Shown piece after piece: positions 53,389 to 63,700 of a stretch of DNA of 64,000 nucleotides (position 1 is its first letter; each line of letters opens with the position of its first letter). A model generated the notes under the pieces. That model searched no databases and was not told where the DNA came from. It saw only the letters and a list, made by a program, of their open reading frames with translations. This stretch comes from an uncultured Anaerobiospirillum sp. (GTDB lineage: Bacteria > Pseudomonadota > Gammaproteobacteria > Enterobacterales > Succinivibrionaceae): assembly GCA_944389615.1 (NCBI GenBank), contig CALXNA010000003.1:59470-123469 (forward strand), read 5' to 3'. Both the position numbers and the translations under genes were made by a program.

Positions 53389-53474
53389 AACAAGGCGCCA
53401 GCCTCCGGGTGGAAGCTGACGCCTTGAATGGCGCCCGTTACGGGCGCCGGTTATTGTTTAGCCCCGTGGGGGCT
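53389..53474 (-). terminator. Hairpin cluster after autotransporter 1
   Basis: Three consecutive hairpins: AGCCCC/GGGGCT (53460-53474), GGCGCCCG/CGGGCGCC (53430-53448) and an imperfect CAAGGCG/CGCCTTG stem further left. A related 3' region follows the second autotransporter (60660-60776). Confidence 0.55.
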
Positions 53475-53492
53475 GACCTCTAAGCGTGGCGC

Positions 53493-56400
53493 TTAGAAGG
53501 TGAAGCGAGCGTTGGCATTGACGCCGAACTCGTCGGTGTTAGAGCTGCCGGTATAGCCGACGCTCAAGCCTAAGGCTACGCCGCCCACGCTCTGAGCCTC
53601 AACGCCCAAGGTGGCACCATAGGTGAAGTTGTCGATAACTTCCGTGGTGGTGTGGGTGGTGAGGTTCGAGACCCCGGCCCAAGTTACATCGCCGTCGAGC
53701 TCGTCATCGCCGAACTGGCCGGTGACGGTCAGATCTAAGCTTGGAGCGACCGTCCAGCTCTCACCCTTGAACTCCTTGGCGATGGTGACACCGACCGGAA
53801 TGGCAAAGAGGTTGAGGCTGTCGCTGTCTGCGGCTGCTACGACATCCGCGCCATCGATGGTGTAATCATCGAGGTCGATGCTGCTAAAGCGCAGACCCGC
53901 ATGTGGGGTGACGTTGACGCCATTGAACTCCAAGGCGTACTTGCCGGTGACGCCGAGCGACAGGTTCGAGCTGTCCATCTGAGCGCCGATCTTGTCAACC
54001 GAGGTGTTAGCCTCGAGCTCGTTATCAGCGACGGTGTAGGAGACATCGCCGATGATCGAGAACTGACCGACCGAGTAGCCACCGTAGATGCCGAAGCCGT
54101 AGTAGTCGAAGTCGTTGGAGACTGCGGCAGCAGCGCCTTCGCCATCGATATCACCGGAGCCGACGTTGAACATGGCACCGAAGGTGACGCCATTGCTCAG
54201 GGTGTAATCGGCACCTAAGGCGATACCGTAGAGGTCAACATCGACGCCATAGTCGACGCTCTGGGCGTCAAAGCCGTCGGAGTCAGCGCTCTTGTAGACT
54301 GGGGCCAGCCACAAGGTCGCTCCTTGGGTGTTACCGGCCAAGGTCAGGTTCGAGACAGCGGCGCCGATACCAAAGCGCTGGGCGATAGCATCAGTCGAGC
54401 TCTTACCGGCGGACAGGGCAGCCTGTGGGGCGCCACCGTAGACGCCTAAGCGGGCAGCAGCTTCCGCGGCAGCACCATTACCAGTGCTGATGGCCCCATC
54501 CAAGAAGTCGTTACCGTAGTTGTAGTTCTTGGTAGGCTTGCCCTCAGAGTCGGTGATGACATGGCCGGTGCTGTCCTTGGCGTAGCCATCGTAGAGCTCC
54601 TCATGGATCTTACCGTTCTCGTCCTCGCCTACGACCTTATAGCCTTGGGCGTACTCGACTAAGGTGGCATAGACCGGGTCGGAGGCGCCGGACATCAGGC
54701 TGCGCTCTGGGTTAATCGTGAGGTCAACCGTACCGCCGTTTTTGTTGTTGAGATCGCCGATTAAGAAGCCATTCTCGGTGCGAACCACGATGCCGTTGCT
54801 GTCAACCGCCTTATGGTCGATATCGACCACGGCGACCTTGCCATCATCATCGGTGAAGAGCTGATAGCGCTGGGCGCGAACTTCGCCCGAGATCAAGATC
54901 GAGCCACCATCGGCGACCAAGGTGCCGTCGTCGCCGGACAAGGTGACGAGGGCCTTGTTGTTGTGGGCGGCATGGGCCATGGCCTCAGCGCTGATCTTCA
55001 GGGCCGTGCCCTCACCGAAGAAGACGGTGTTAGCTACGGTGCCGTAGGTGTCGCTGACAGCCCAGTTGTGATCCTTGAGGTAGGTGACGAAGTCAGTCTT
55101 ATTCTGGCCGGTCATGGTCAGGCCATAACCTGCATTCAGGGTCACGGTGCCGTTTAAGGCGGCGATCGCCTGGTACTCGCTCAAGGCGCCATTGCTCTGG
55201 TGCGCGGCGATATAGGCCTTAAGCTCATCCTTATTAGCAAAGCCTAAGCCCAAGGCCGAGTTCTGGCCGACAAAGAGGTTACCGTTGGCGTTGCCTAAGT
55301 CCAAGGAGGTCTCCGACTGGACGCCATTCTTATACTTGGTGCCATTGGTGAACTGACCTAAGGCGGCGATAGCGGTTGGGTCGGTGACCGCAGGATCGAC
55401 CACGATACCGCCTTGACCTAAGTCGACGGTACCGGCGTAGAACTCACCTGAGTACGGCTTGCTCTCATCGATGTCGGTGCCCTTGACATCAGCGTCAGCG
55501 CCATCCCAGCCCACATAGAGGGTCGAGCCATTGAGCAAGGTCAAGCTCTCGGCCGTGACCACGCCATCGGCGACATAGAGGCTGTTGCTATTGGTCGAGC
55601 CGACGGTGAGGTTCTCAGCGACCTCTAAGCTGCCGAAGACGGCGGAGGTACCGTTAGCGCCGCCATCCAAGTTGACGTTATCGGCAACTAAGGACTTAGT
55701 CACGGCTAAGCTGCCGACCTTGACGTCGCCCTTGACGAGCACGTCGTTATCGACTTCAACGCGGCCGACATTGACGATACCATCGCTGCCGGTGGTGGCC
55801 TCAATAGTGGTCGTACCTGGTTGATAGGTGCCTTCCTTGAAGATGACTAAGGTGTCATCGCTGGTAGAAGTGCCCTGCAGCGTGCCGACCGTGCCCTCAC
55901 CGTGTAAGGTGACATCCGAGTAGGAGTTTAAGGCAAGGCCCACGGCTGAGCGGGTGCCATTAGCGCCGACCTGCGAGACGAAGTAGCCATCGTGCGCCTC
56001 GTGCAGGCCTAAGGTGCCGTCGACGCGAATCGAGTTTTGGCCCACCGTGGCCGCCTCTAAGGCGCCAAACTGGCCGGAGATGTCATTATCCGAGGAGGTG
56101 ATGCCCTGAACTAAGAGCCGCTCGGTGACATTGTTGCCCACTTGGCCGCTGACGACATGGACGAAGTCCTTGAGGTCAGTCCACTGGGCGGTCATGCTCC
56201 CGGAGTCGTAGATGATATCGAGGCCGAGCTCACCAATATTGATGTAGCTGCCGCGCTCTAAGTCATCGACCAGCTCATCCTTGAGCTCACGGGCTTGCTC
56301 CTTGGTGATTAGGCCAGCCTTGGCGCCGGTGTTGATGGCAGCAGCCGAGCTCTCCGAGAAGTCGAGCTTCAAGACCGCAGCATTGGTCAGGGAGATTTTA

Positions 56401-59400
56401 GCCTCGGCGATGGCATCATTGATGGCGACATAGCCCGTGGTTGGATCTTCAGTGGCACTGAACTTAACCAAGGCCGTGGCCGCGGCATCGCCTAAGACCA
56501 AGGAGCCGCCATCAACCGAGATCGAAGCATCATTGAGGGCGATACCGGCTTGCGCCTTGACCTGTTCTAAGGTGCCGATGTCAGCCAAGGTTGCAGGGAC
56601 GCTATCGGCCGTGATATCGGTCTCATTGACGATACCGGTTAAGGTCAAGCTGCCCCCGGAAACCGTAATCGCAGCACCCGTCCCAGCTTGCAGGGTGTTG
56701 AAGGTAGCGCTGCCGCCCTCATTGATGAAGATGGAGCCCGAGCCTGAGATGCCCACATTGTCAGCCTCAAGCGAAGCGGTCTGACCGTTGCGCACGAACT
56801 CGGCGTGGTAGTTGCCGACCTCGATCTTAGCCCCACCAGTCAGGTCGATGTCACCTAAGGTGCCACCGGTGCCGACCGTCCAGTCACCAGCCCAAACTTC
56901 CAGCCCAGGAGACTTGTGATCAGAAGGCGTATCGTCACCGGAGAAGGTGAGCTTGTGGACAGCGGCAACGCCCGAAGCGGTGGTGCTGACGCCGTAGTTG
57001 CTCAAGAAGGCGCTGTCTAAGACTAACTTGGACTTGGTGAACTTAACCTCGTTGTTGGACGAGTCAAAGCGCGAGGTAACGGCTAAGGCGCCGCCCGAGA
57101 CCTCGACAAAGTCGTCAGCCAGCTCGGCATCAGCCTCATTGAGTGCCGGGTTGCGGTTGTTGATGGTGATGCCCACCGCGCCAATTGCGCCCGAGCCCAG
57201 ATTCAGCGGCTGGACGTCAACGGTATTATCGTTATCAGTGTCGACACCGGTCTCGAGGCTCAACTCACCAGTCGAGAGCAGCATGCCCTTGCCCGAGAAG
57301 TGGACGTTACCGGGCTGAGCGGAGCCCGTCGAGGTGAACTTGTTGAAGTTGATAGGGCCCGTGACTGCGCCCTTGACTAAGAGCACGCCGCCGCCGGAGA
57401 CGATCATTTGGGTTTTCGTCTCATCGGCGTCGCCTAATTCCAAGAAGTCCGAGAACTGGTTGCCGGTGATGGCCAAGGTACCAAAGCCTGCGCGCGCAAA
57501 GTAATCAGTGGCGCTGACATGGTCGCTCTCGAAGTCATCAGCGCTGCCCGAGAGGGTAATCTTACCATGGCCCCACTCGACGCTGGCGCCGGTTAAGTCC
57601 AAGGTCGCGTCAGCGCCTTTAGCACCGGTAACGTCAACCGAGACCTTAGTAGCGTCCGAGCCGCTTAAGATAAACTTGCCCGTCCAAGTCAGGGAGGCTG
57701 GGTTGCCGTTCTTGAAGTAAGGCCAGCCCTTCTCATCAGCGCCGTCATTACCTGCCAGCTCAGTGGCATCAGCAGCCTTCGCATCGACGCTTAAGGAGCC
57801 CGAAGTGAGGGTTAAGGTTTGGCCTTCATTGCGGTAGGCGCCGCCCTTGATGGCCACAGCACCTGAAAGCGACTTACTGCCTACGACTAAGTTATCGCCC
57901 TCAATGGTGCCGAAGCCGTTGGAGGTCGTGGTGTAGTCGCCCGAGGCGTCCTTGGTGTAGAAGTCGCGGCTTAAGTTCAAGGCCTTATTGATGGTGAAGG
58001 TGTCACCTGACATCTGCAGTACGACGCGGTCGTGGGCAGCATACTGCTCAGCACCAAATTGGGCCAAGGAAGTGACTTTGCTGTCGGCCGTGCCGATCTC
58101 AAAGACATCCGCCTCTAAGCCGAGCTTGGCATCATCCGACAGGGTCAGCTTGTCTTCTAAGACGAAGTGCTCACCGGCAATGGTGCCGCTCTTTTGGACG
58201 TAGATCTTGCCCGCGGTCTTGCTGCCATCAACGTCAGCCTGCGAGGCGAAGGTTACGTCCTTATTGAGGTTGAGGCCATTGGCGTCGGTGCCGACCAGCT
58301 GTAAAGTCGCGCCGTCGATGCTATCGCCCGAGAGCACGATACCCGAGTCCTTACCGGCAAACCAACCGGCTTCGATGGCATTGCCCGAGGCATCCTTTTG
58401 CTTGAGGATTTGATCCTCGGAGATGATGAGCTTGCCCTTGTTAGCACTGGCGCCGGATATAGTAACGGTGGCGAAGTTCTTGACCTTGCCCTGCAGGTCG
58501 ACCTCACCCTTGACGGTAGCGGTGCCGCCGCTTTGCGCATTGCCGATGATCGCGGTGCCGTGGTTGTCGAAGGTGACATCCTCAAGGCTCAGCGTGGTCT
58601 TGCTGTGCTGGCCTTCGTTTTTTAATTGAGTTCTGTCGGTAAAGTTGCCGTCGATGACAAAGGTACCGCCCGAGCCGATCTTGACGTCGGTATCGGAGAT
58701 TTCGATATTGTTGGCGTAGAGGGCGCCCCAAGCATTGTCGGCGACATTGACCTGCGACTTGACCATGTCTTCGCCGGTGCCCTTGGCCGCAATCTTTAAG
58801 GTCGCATCAGTGATGGTATTGGTGCCTGCGCGCAGGAAGGCCGTGGCGTAGGATGAGCCCGTGATTTGGTTGCCGTCACCATCCTTGCCTAAGACATGCT
58901 CCTTGCCCGCGAAGTTAATGGTCGAGCCGGAGATGTTAAAGGTCTTGTCGGCGGTCAAGTTGGCTTGGTCTTTGATGTTGAGCGTGGCATCGTCGACCGT
59001 GATGGTACCTGAGTCGGCAGAGCTATTGTTGGCGCTGATATTGGAGTAGTAGGTCCAATCTGGGCCGACCTTCTTCTTTTCGGCAGCACGCTTCTTGTTG
59101 AGCTCGACCATGCCTTGTAAGGTCACAGTCGCGCCGCTATTGATCTCTGCCTTATTGAAGTTAACACTGGCTGAGTTGATGTTTAAGGCTGAGTCTTCGC
59201 CGGTCACAGTTAAGGTGCGGCTGTTACCGTTGACGCCACCAAAGATCTGCGTATTGGTCGACTTGGTGTTGCTCAGGGTGAGGGTACCGCCATTTTGAAT
59301 GGACAGAGTGGCGCCCTCAACCGAAATGGCGCGGTCGGCCGCACCGATGATGTTGACGTCAGCCCCATCGATGGTGAGTTTGTTGACAAAAGTCCACGTG

Positions 59401-59675
59401 CCGCTCATTTTGCTGTTTGCGATATCGGCCATATCGAGCGGGGAGTCTGCGGTGACGGTAAAGTCTTGAGCAGAACTGGAGGTATTTTGGAAGATGGTGC
59501 CGTCGAGCTTGCCGTCGGTGGCGGAGGCCTGCGCCTGACCGGCAGCTAAGCCTGCCGTTAAGAGCACGGCGGAGGCAAGGCCTTTGACATAGGCGCGCTT
59601 GAAGATGGCGCGGTACTGCGCCTGCAAGAAGGTTAAAGCGTGGCTTGAGAGTTTCACGAAGTGAAGTCTTAACAC
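53493..59675 (-). CDS. Large autotransporter (type Va), 2060 residues
   Basis: The N-terminus has an extended signal region (AYVKGLASAVLLTAGLAAGQAQA), then about 1700 residues of Gly/Ser/Thr/Asp-rich passenger with repeated short strands (ATVTISGAS, SIILSGDS-type), as in beta-helical adhesins. The last about 280 residues form the translocator barrel, starting near GATLWLAPVYKSADSDGFDAQ in the DNA-encoded order and ending NANARFTF with a terminal Phe, the usual outer-membrane signal. A conserved serine-protease triad is not evident, so an adhesin role is more likely. The start codon is uncertain: GTG 59675 is used, but GTG 59657 is possible and neither has a clear ribosome site. Confidence 0.88.
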   Translation of the reverse strand: MLRLHFVKLSSHALTFLQAQYRAIFKRAYVKGLASAVLLTAGLAAGQAQASATDGKLDGTIFQNTSSSAQDFTVTADSPLDMADIANSKMSGTWTFVNKLTIDGADVNIIGAADRAISVEGATLSIQNGGTLTLSNTKSTNTQIFGGVNGNSRTLTVTGEDSALNINSASVNFNKAEINSGATVTLQGMVELNKKRAAEKKKVGPDWTYYSNISANNSSADSGTITVDDATLNIKDQANLTADKTFNISGSTINFAGKEHVLGKDGDGNQITGSSYATAFLRAGTNTITDATLKIAAKGTGEDMVKSQVNVADNAWGALYANNIEISDTDVKIGSGGTFVIDGNFTDRTQLKNEGQHSKTTLSLEDVTFDNHGTAIIGNAQSGGTATVKGEVDLQGKVKNFATVTISGASANKGKLIISEDQILKQKDASGNAIEAGWFAGKDSGIVLSGDSIDGATLQLVGTDANGLNLNKDVTFASQADVDGSKTAGKIYVQKSGTIAGEHFVLEDKLTLSDDAKLGLEADVFEIGTADSKVTSLAQFGAEQYAAHDRVVLQMSGDTFTINKALNLSRDFYTKDASGDYTTTSNGFGTIEGDNLVVGSKSLSGAVAIKGGAYRNEGQTLTLTSGSLSVDAKAADATELAGNDGADEKGWPYFKNGNPASLTWTGKFILSGSDATKVSVDVTGAKGADATLDLTGASVEWGHGKITLSGSADDFESDHVSATDYFARAGFGTLAITGNQFSDFLELGDADETKTQMIVSGGGVLLVKGAVTGPINFNKFTSTGSAQPGNVHFSGKGMLLSTGELSLETGVDTDNDNTVDVQPLNLGSGAIGAVGITINNRNPALNEADAELADDFVEVSGGALAVTSRFDSSNNEVKFTKSKLVLDSAFLSNYGVSTTASGVAAVHKLTFSGDDTPSDHKSPGLEVWAGDWTVGTGGTLGDIDLTGGAKIEVGNYHAEFVRNGQTASLEADNVGISGSGSIFINEGGSATFNTLQAGTGAAITVSGGSLTLTGIVNETDITADSVPATLADIGTLEQVKAQAGIALNDASISVDGGSLVLGDAAATALVKFSATEDPTTGYVAINDAIAEAKISLTNAAVLKLDFSESSAAAINTGAKAGLITKEQARELKDELVDDLERGSYINIGELGLDIIYDSGSMTAQWTDLKDFVHVVSGQVGNNVTERLLVQGITSSDNDISGQFGALEAATVGQNSIRVDGTLGLHEAHDGYFVSQVGANGTRSAVGLALNSYSDVTLHGEGTVGTLQGTSTSDDTLVIFKEGTYQPGTTTIEATTGSDGIVNVGRVEVDNDVLVKGDVKVGSLAVTKSLVADNVNLDGGANGTSAVFGSLEVAENLTVGSTNSNSLYVADGVVTAESLTLLNGSTLYVGWDGADADVKGTDIDESKPYSGEFYAGTVDLGQGGIVVDPAVTDPTAIAALGQFTNGTKYKNGVQSETSLDLGNANGNLFVGQNSALGLGFANKDELKAYIAAHQSNGALSEYQAIAALNGTVTLNAGYGLTMTGQNKTDFVTYLKDHNWAVSDTYGTVANTVFFGEGTALKISAEAMAHAAHNNKALVTLSGDDGTLVADGGSILISGEVRAQRYQLFTDDDGKVAVVDIDHKAVDSNGIVVRTENGFLIGDLNNKNGGTVDLTINPERSLMSGASDPVYATLVEYAQGYKVVGEDENGKIHEELYDGYAKDSTGHVITDSEGKPTKNYNYGNDFLDGAISTGNGAAAEAAARLGVYGGAPQAALSAGKSSTDAIAQRFGIGAAVSNLTLAGNTQGATLWLAPVYKSADSDGFDAQSVDYGVDVDLYGIALGADYTLSNGVTFGAMFNVGSGDIDGEGAAAAVSNDFDYYGFGIYGGYSVGQFSIIGDVSYTVADNELEANTSVDKIGAQMDSSNLSLGVTGKYALEFNGVNVTPHAGLRFSSIDLDDYTIDGADVVAAADSDSLNLFAIPVGVTIAKEFKGESWTVAPSLDLTVTGQFGDDELDGDVTWAGVSNLTTHTTTEVIDNFTYGATLGVEAQSVGGVALGLSVGYTGSSNTDEFGVNANARFTF

Positions 59676-60776
59676 GAAAAGGTAGGTGAGCTCTCTTCGA
59701 TTTGACTGAGGGGAGGGGCCTTTATCCCGGCACCGCGCAGAGTTCTGCGGAGCGAACTTCTGTCCGCGAGCGCAGACCGGCCCAGTCGTGGCAAAGCACG
59801 GGGCGGCTGCGCTGTAGCAAAAGATAGAGCGATGCTGAGGGACAAAGAGGGAGGCGCGGGCATCCTGCCCGCTGAAGGTTTGGGAGCGGCCATAGGACAG
59901 CTAAGCCCACCGCGAGTGCGGCGGGCCCAGCTGGGCCGAATGTTGGGCCTAATCCTTTGATCGTGGCCCCGTGCTGCGGGCTGGCCCGCAGCTTTACCTT
60001 TGGTCTTCTTGGCAAAACTGGCCGCGCTGCCACTTGGTTCTGGATACCATGGTGCGCGGCCACTTACCAAAAGGAATGGAGCCGCCCGCGACTGCGGGCG
60101 GGCAGCAGGCCGGTCTGCTCCCATCCAGTGGAGCGGCCGTGATTTCCTTTGGTTGGGCCTGCTTAAGTCAAATGCAGCAGTTGGTGCGGTCTGTCTGAGA
60201 AGAGAGCTCGCACGGTCAGCCCCCGCACGGGGCGCGGCCAAAGCCCTGCAAATGGGGCGGCCGAAAAATGACGCATGCGTAGCGAAATGAGACGAATTGG
60301 TAGCGCGGTGGAAACCGAAAAGAAAAGACCGCTCACTATGAGACCCACTCCCCCCGTTTATGGTAAATAGACGTGATCTAAATTTAGGCCTCCCAAAACT
60401 CACGAAACGCACAGCGCCGTAGGCGACTAGGCCTTGGGACGGTTGGGTCAGACGTGAAGGTGAAGTCAGCTGACGTCTGATTCCGGAGATGGAGCCTGCT
60501 GCGGGTACGAGCGCCAACAGGCCGCATAGAGCGCGCTGGCGGCACACGCAGGGCGGCGACGTAGGGAGATAGGGACGCATGGCTACTGCGCGCTCTGAGG
60601 TGCCTTGTGCGCGGGCACGCGGCGGTGCGGTAGCAGATGGCGGTATGGGGAGCTCCTTGGAGCTGAATGCAACAAGGCGCTCGCCTCCTGATGGAAGTGA
60701 GCGCCTGCGGTTAGATGGCGCCCGTGGCCGGACGCCGGGTGAGCCCGTTAGGGCTGGTTGCTTGCCTTACTCTTGC
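59676..60776. other. Intergenic region between the two autotransporters
   Basis: 1101 bases. A 303-codon minus-strand frame (59669-60580) is open here but its Arg/Pro/Ser/Ala-rich composition and lack of family suggest it is not coding. The promoter of autotransporter 1 must be here, not placed. A hairpin AGCCC/GGGCT (60742-60755) after the second gene is a candidate terminator. Confidence 0.5.
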
Positions 60777-63700
60777 TTAGAAGGTGAAGCGGGCGTTAGC
60801 ACTGGCCGAGAACTCGTCGGTGTTGGAGCTGCCGGTGTAGCCTAAGCCCAGACCTAAGCTGAAGTTGCCGGTTTGGGCAGCTAAGCCGAGGTTAGCGCCA
60901 TAGGTGAAGTTATCGAAGACCTCGGTGGTGAGGTTCTTGTCTAAGTTAGCCACACCCGTCCAGCCGACCGTACCCTCAGCTTCGTCATCGCCAAACTGGC
61001 CGGTTAAGGTCAGGTCGAAGCTTGGCTTAACCAGCCAGCTTCCGGCGATGATGTCCTTGGAGATGGTGACACCAACCGGGATGGAGAAGATGCTGAGCGA
61101 GTCAGCCTCATAGCCTGCGACTTCACCGGCGACAGCGGAGTTGACGCTGTAGTCGTCAAGGTCGAGGCTGTTGTAGCGCAGCCCGACGTGTGGCTTAATG
61201 CCAAAGCCTGCGACATCTAAGGCATACTGGCCGGTGACGCCGACGGTGAAGACCGAGGCATCCATCGAGCTCGAGAGCTCGCCGATGTCAGCTAAGCCCG
61301 AGGCGGCGGTGACATCGTTATCGACGGTGCTGTAGCCGATATCGCCCACGACCGTGACGTTACCGAAGCTGTAACCGGCGTAGAGGCCGACACCCCAGTA
61401 ATCAAAGTCGTTGGAGACGCTGCTGGCAATGCCTTGGCCGTCCGCATCACCCGAGCCGACGTTGAACATGACACCGATGCGGGCCTCAGGCAGGACAGCG
61501 AAGTCCGCACCTAAGGAGACGCCATAGAGGTTGAGGTCGGTACCGTAGTCCACGCCTTGCGCCTCAAAGCCGTCGGAGTCGACGCTCTTGTAGATTGGAG
61601 CGACCCACAGGCCCCCACCGATGCCATTGTCAGCGGCGGTCAGGTCAGCTCCTTGAGCGCCAATACCCATACGGGCGGCAATGACTTCGCTCGAGCTCTG
61701 CGCCGAGGTTAAGGCGGCTTGGACGGCACCACCGTAGAGGGCTAAGCGCGCAGCCGACTCGGCACCTTGGCCATTGCCGCTGTTAACCGTGGCGGTGAGC
61801 AGGGCATTGTCCGCCTCGTTTGGTACTAACAGGCTTGGGTCACGTGGGTTAGAAGCCTCGTAGGCCTTGAGCGAATCCGGGGTATAGCCCTCACCGACGA
61901 CTGGGTCGTTGGTGGTGGCATCGCCGTCTAAGTCGCCGCGGGCGTACTGGATGATGGCCTCATAGACCGGGTTCGAGGCGCCGCTTAAGATAGCACGCGA
62001 GTTCGGGGCGAGCTCTAAGTTGACGCTCCCGGCGTTTTGGCCGTGCAACTCATCGTAGAGCAAGCCGTTCTCGGTCTGGACAATAATCGTACCCCAGCCA
62101 TCGGCCGACTCGGTGTTGACGATGTCAACGCCGTCGTTATCGCCATCCTTGAAGATGGAGAGTGGCTGCGAGGTGCTGAACTTCTGCCCGGCTAAGAGAA
62201 TCTTAGCGCCATCCTCGGCGTAGACCTGAGCACCCTTAGCCTTGAAGGTAATGGCGGTGTCGGTCATGTCCTTGCCGAAGGCATGGTCGGTGATGACCAT
62301 ACCAGCCTCATCGCCGACATAGGCCACGTAGTTGCCCTTATTGGCGGTGTGCTGCGAGCTTTGCAGGTCAGAGCGGGTGGCACTGGCGTCTAAGACAATC
62401 TTATTGTTCTCGTCCAAAGTGAAACCGCGGTTGACGTAGAGTACCGCACCCGTGCCTTGGGTCAGAGCGCCCGTGCTATCGGTGAGCTTGAGCGCCGCTA
62501 AGGCCGCCTGAGTCTCAGCTAAGCTGGCGCCAATACCGAAGGCCGAGTTCTGGCCGATGTAGAGGCTACCATCGGCCGTGCCGCCGTCATACTCGTCGCT
62601 CTGGATGCGCGTCTTGAAGTATTGGGTGGCGCCGACCGAAGCCTGTTGGTCGTAGTCTGGGTCGAGGTAGATGTCGTGGCCGCTTAAGTCTAACTCATAG
62701 GCGTCCATGAAACCGGCCGAACCGACGATGTCATCACCATCATTCGGGCAGCTCGACTGCTCGGAGGCCTGACCTAAGAACAAGTGGCCGCCTAAGGTCA
62801 GCTTACCGGTGGCAGTTAAGACGGCATCGTGGGTGAAGTCACCGCCTGCACCTAAGGTGATATCCTGCGCGGTTAAGGCGCCGCCGACAAATTTAGCCGA
62901 GCCTTTGACATCGACATTAGCTGCGGTGACGGTACCACCCGTGACCGTGTCGTTGTTATAGTTTGTGATGCCGCCGTCTTGGATTACGACATCACCCGAA
63001 ACGACCACATCGCTGTAGGCAGCTAAGGAGTCGCCCTTGAGCCCGCCTTGAACCGTGGTGGCCGCGGAGGCGGTGATAGCGCCTTGGCCCGTGATTTCGG
63101 CCACGGTAATGGCGTTAGCGCCAGTTAAGCGCAAGCTTGAGCCGGTGTTGAGGTCAATGGCGCCCGCAGTACCTGCGCTCTTGTCGGAGTCTAAGGTGAG
63201 CTCGGAGCTCTCGACCTTGAGGGCGGCGAGCTCAGAAGTTGCGCCCACGGTGGCAAAGGCGCCGCCGTTGATACCGGCATTGCTCAAGACCGTGTCATCG
63301 CTGACCGTGATGGTCTTGTTGTTAGTGGCGGTCTGCAGGGCACCGTAGACGCCCTTAACGCCGGTCTTAACCTCGGTTAAGAGCAGGTTCTCGACTTGCT
63401 CGTTTTTGACGTTCGACAGCACATCGACGATTGGGGCGTACTTCTCTTGGGTGACGCTGTAGTAGGTGCCATCAGCACTTGGGGTCAGGATGGTGTTGAG
63501 GTCGGAGATGGTGGTAGCTCCGATATCAAGCCAGCCGTTTAAGGCGCCGTTGTCACCGCTGCCGCCCAACCACTCCTTCTTTAAGGAGACTAAGGCCTTC
63601 GAGCTCAAGCCCGTGGTGAAGTTGTCCTTGAAGTTGAGCTCAACGGTACCGCCTTGCAGGTCGATATCACCAAAGCCGGTGCTCATCGTGACCTTGTCGC

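Larger units (their letters stand above)
52828..53492. other. Intergenic region between pgm and autotransporter 1
   Basis: 665 bases between convergent genes. It has the pgm hairpin, then about 450 GC-rich bases with no recognised gene, then a cluster of hairpins after the autotransporter stop. Confidence 0.5.

Noticed and set aside
59669..60580. A 303-codon minus-strand open frame upstream of autotransporter 1
   Set aside because: Arg/Pro/Ser/Ala-rich composition typical of GC-rich non-coding DNA, no recognisable domain and no ribosome binding site.
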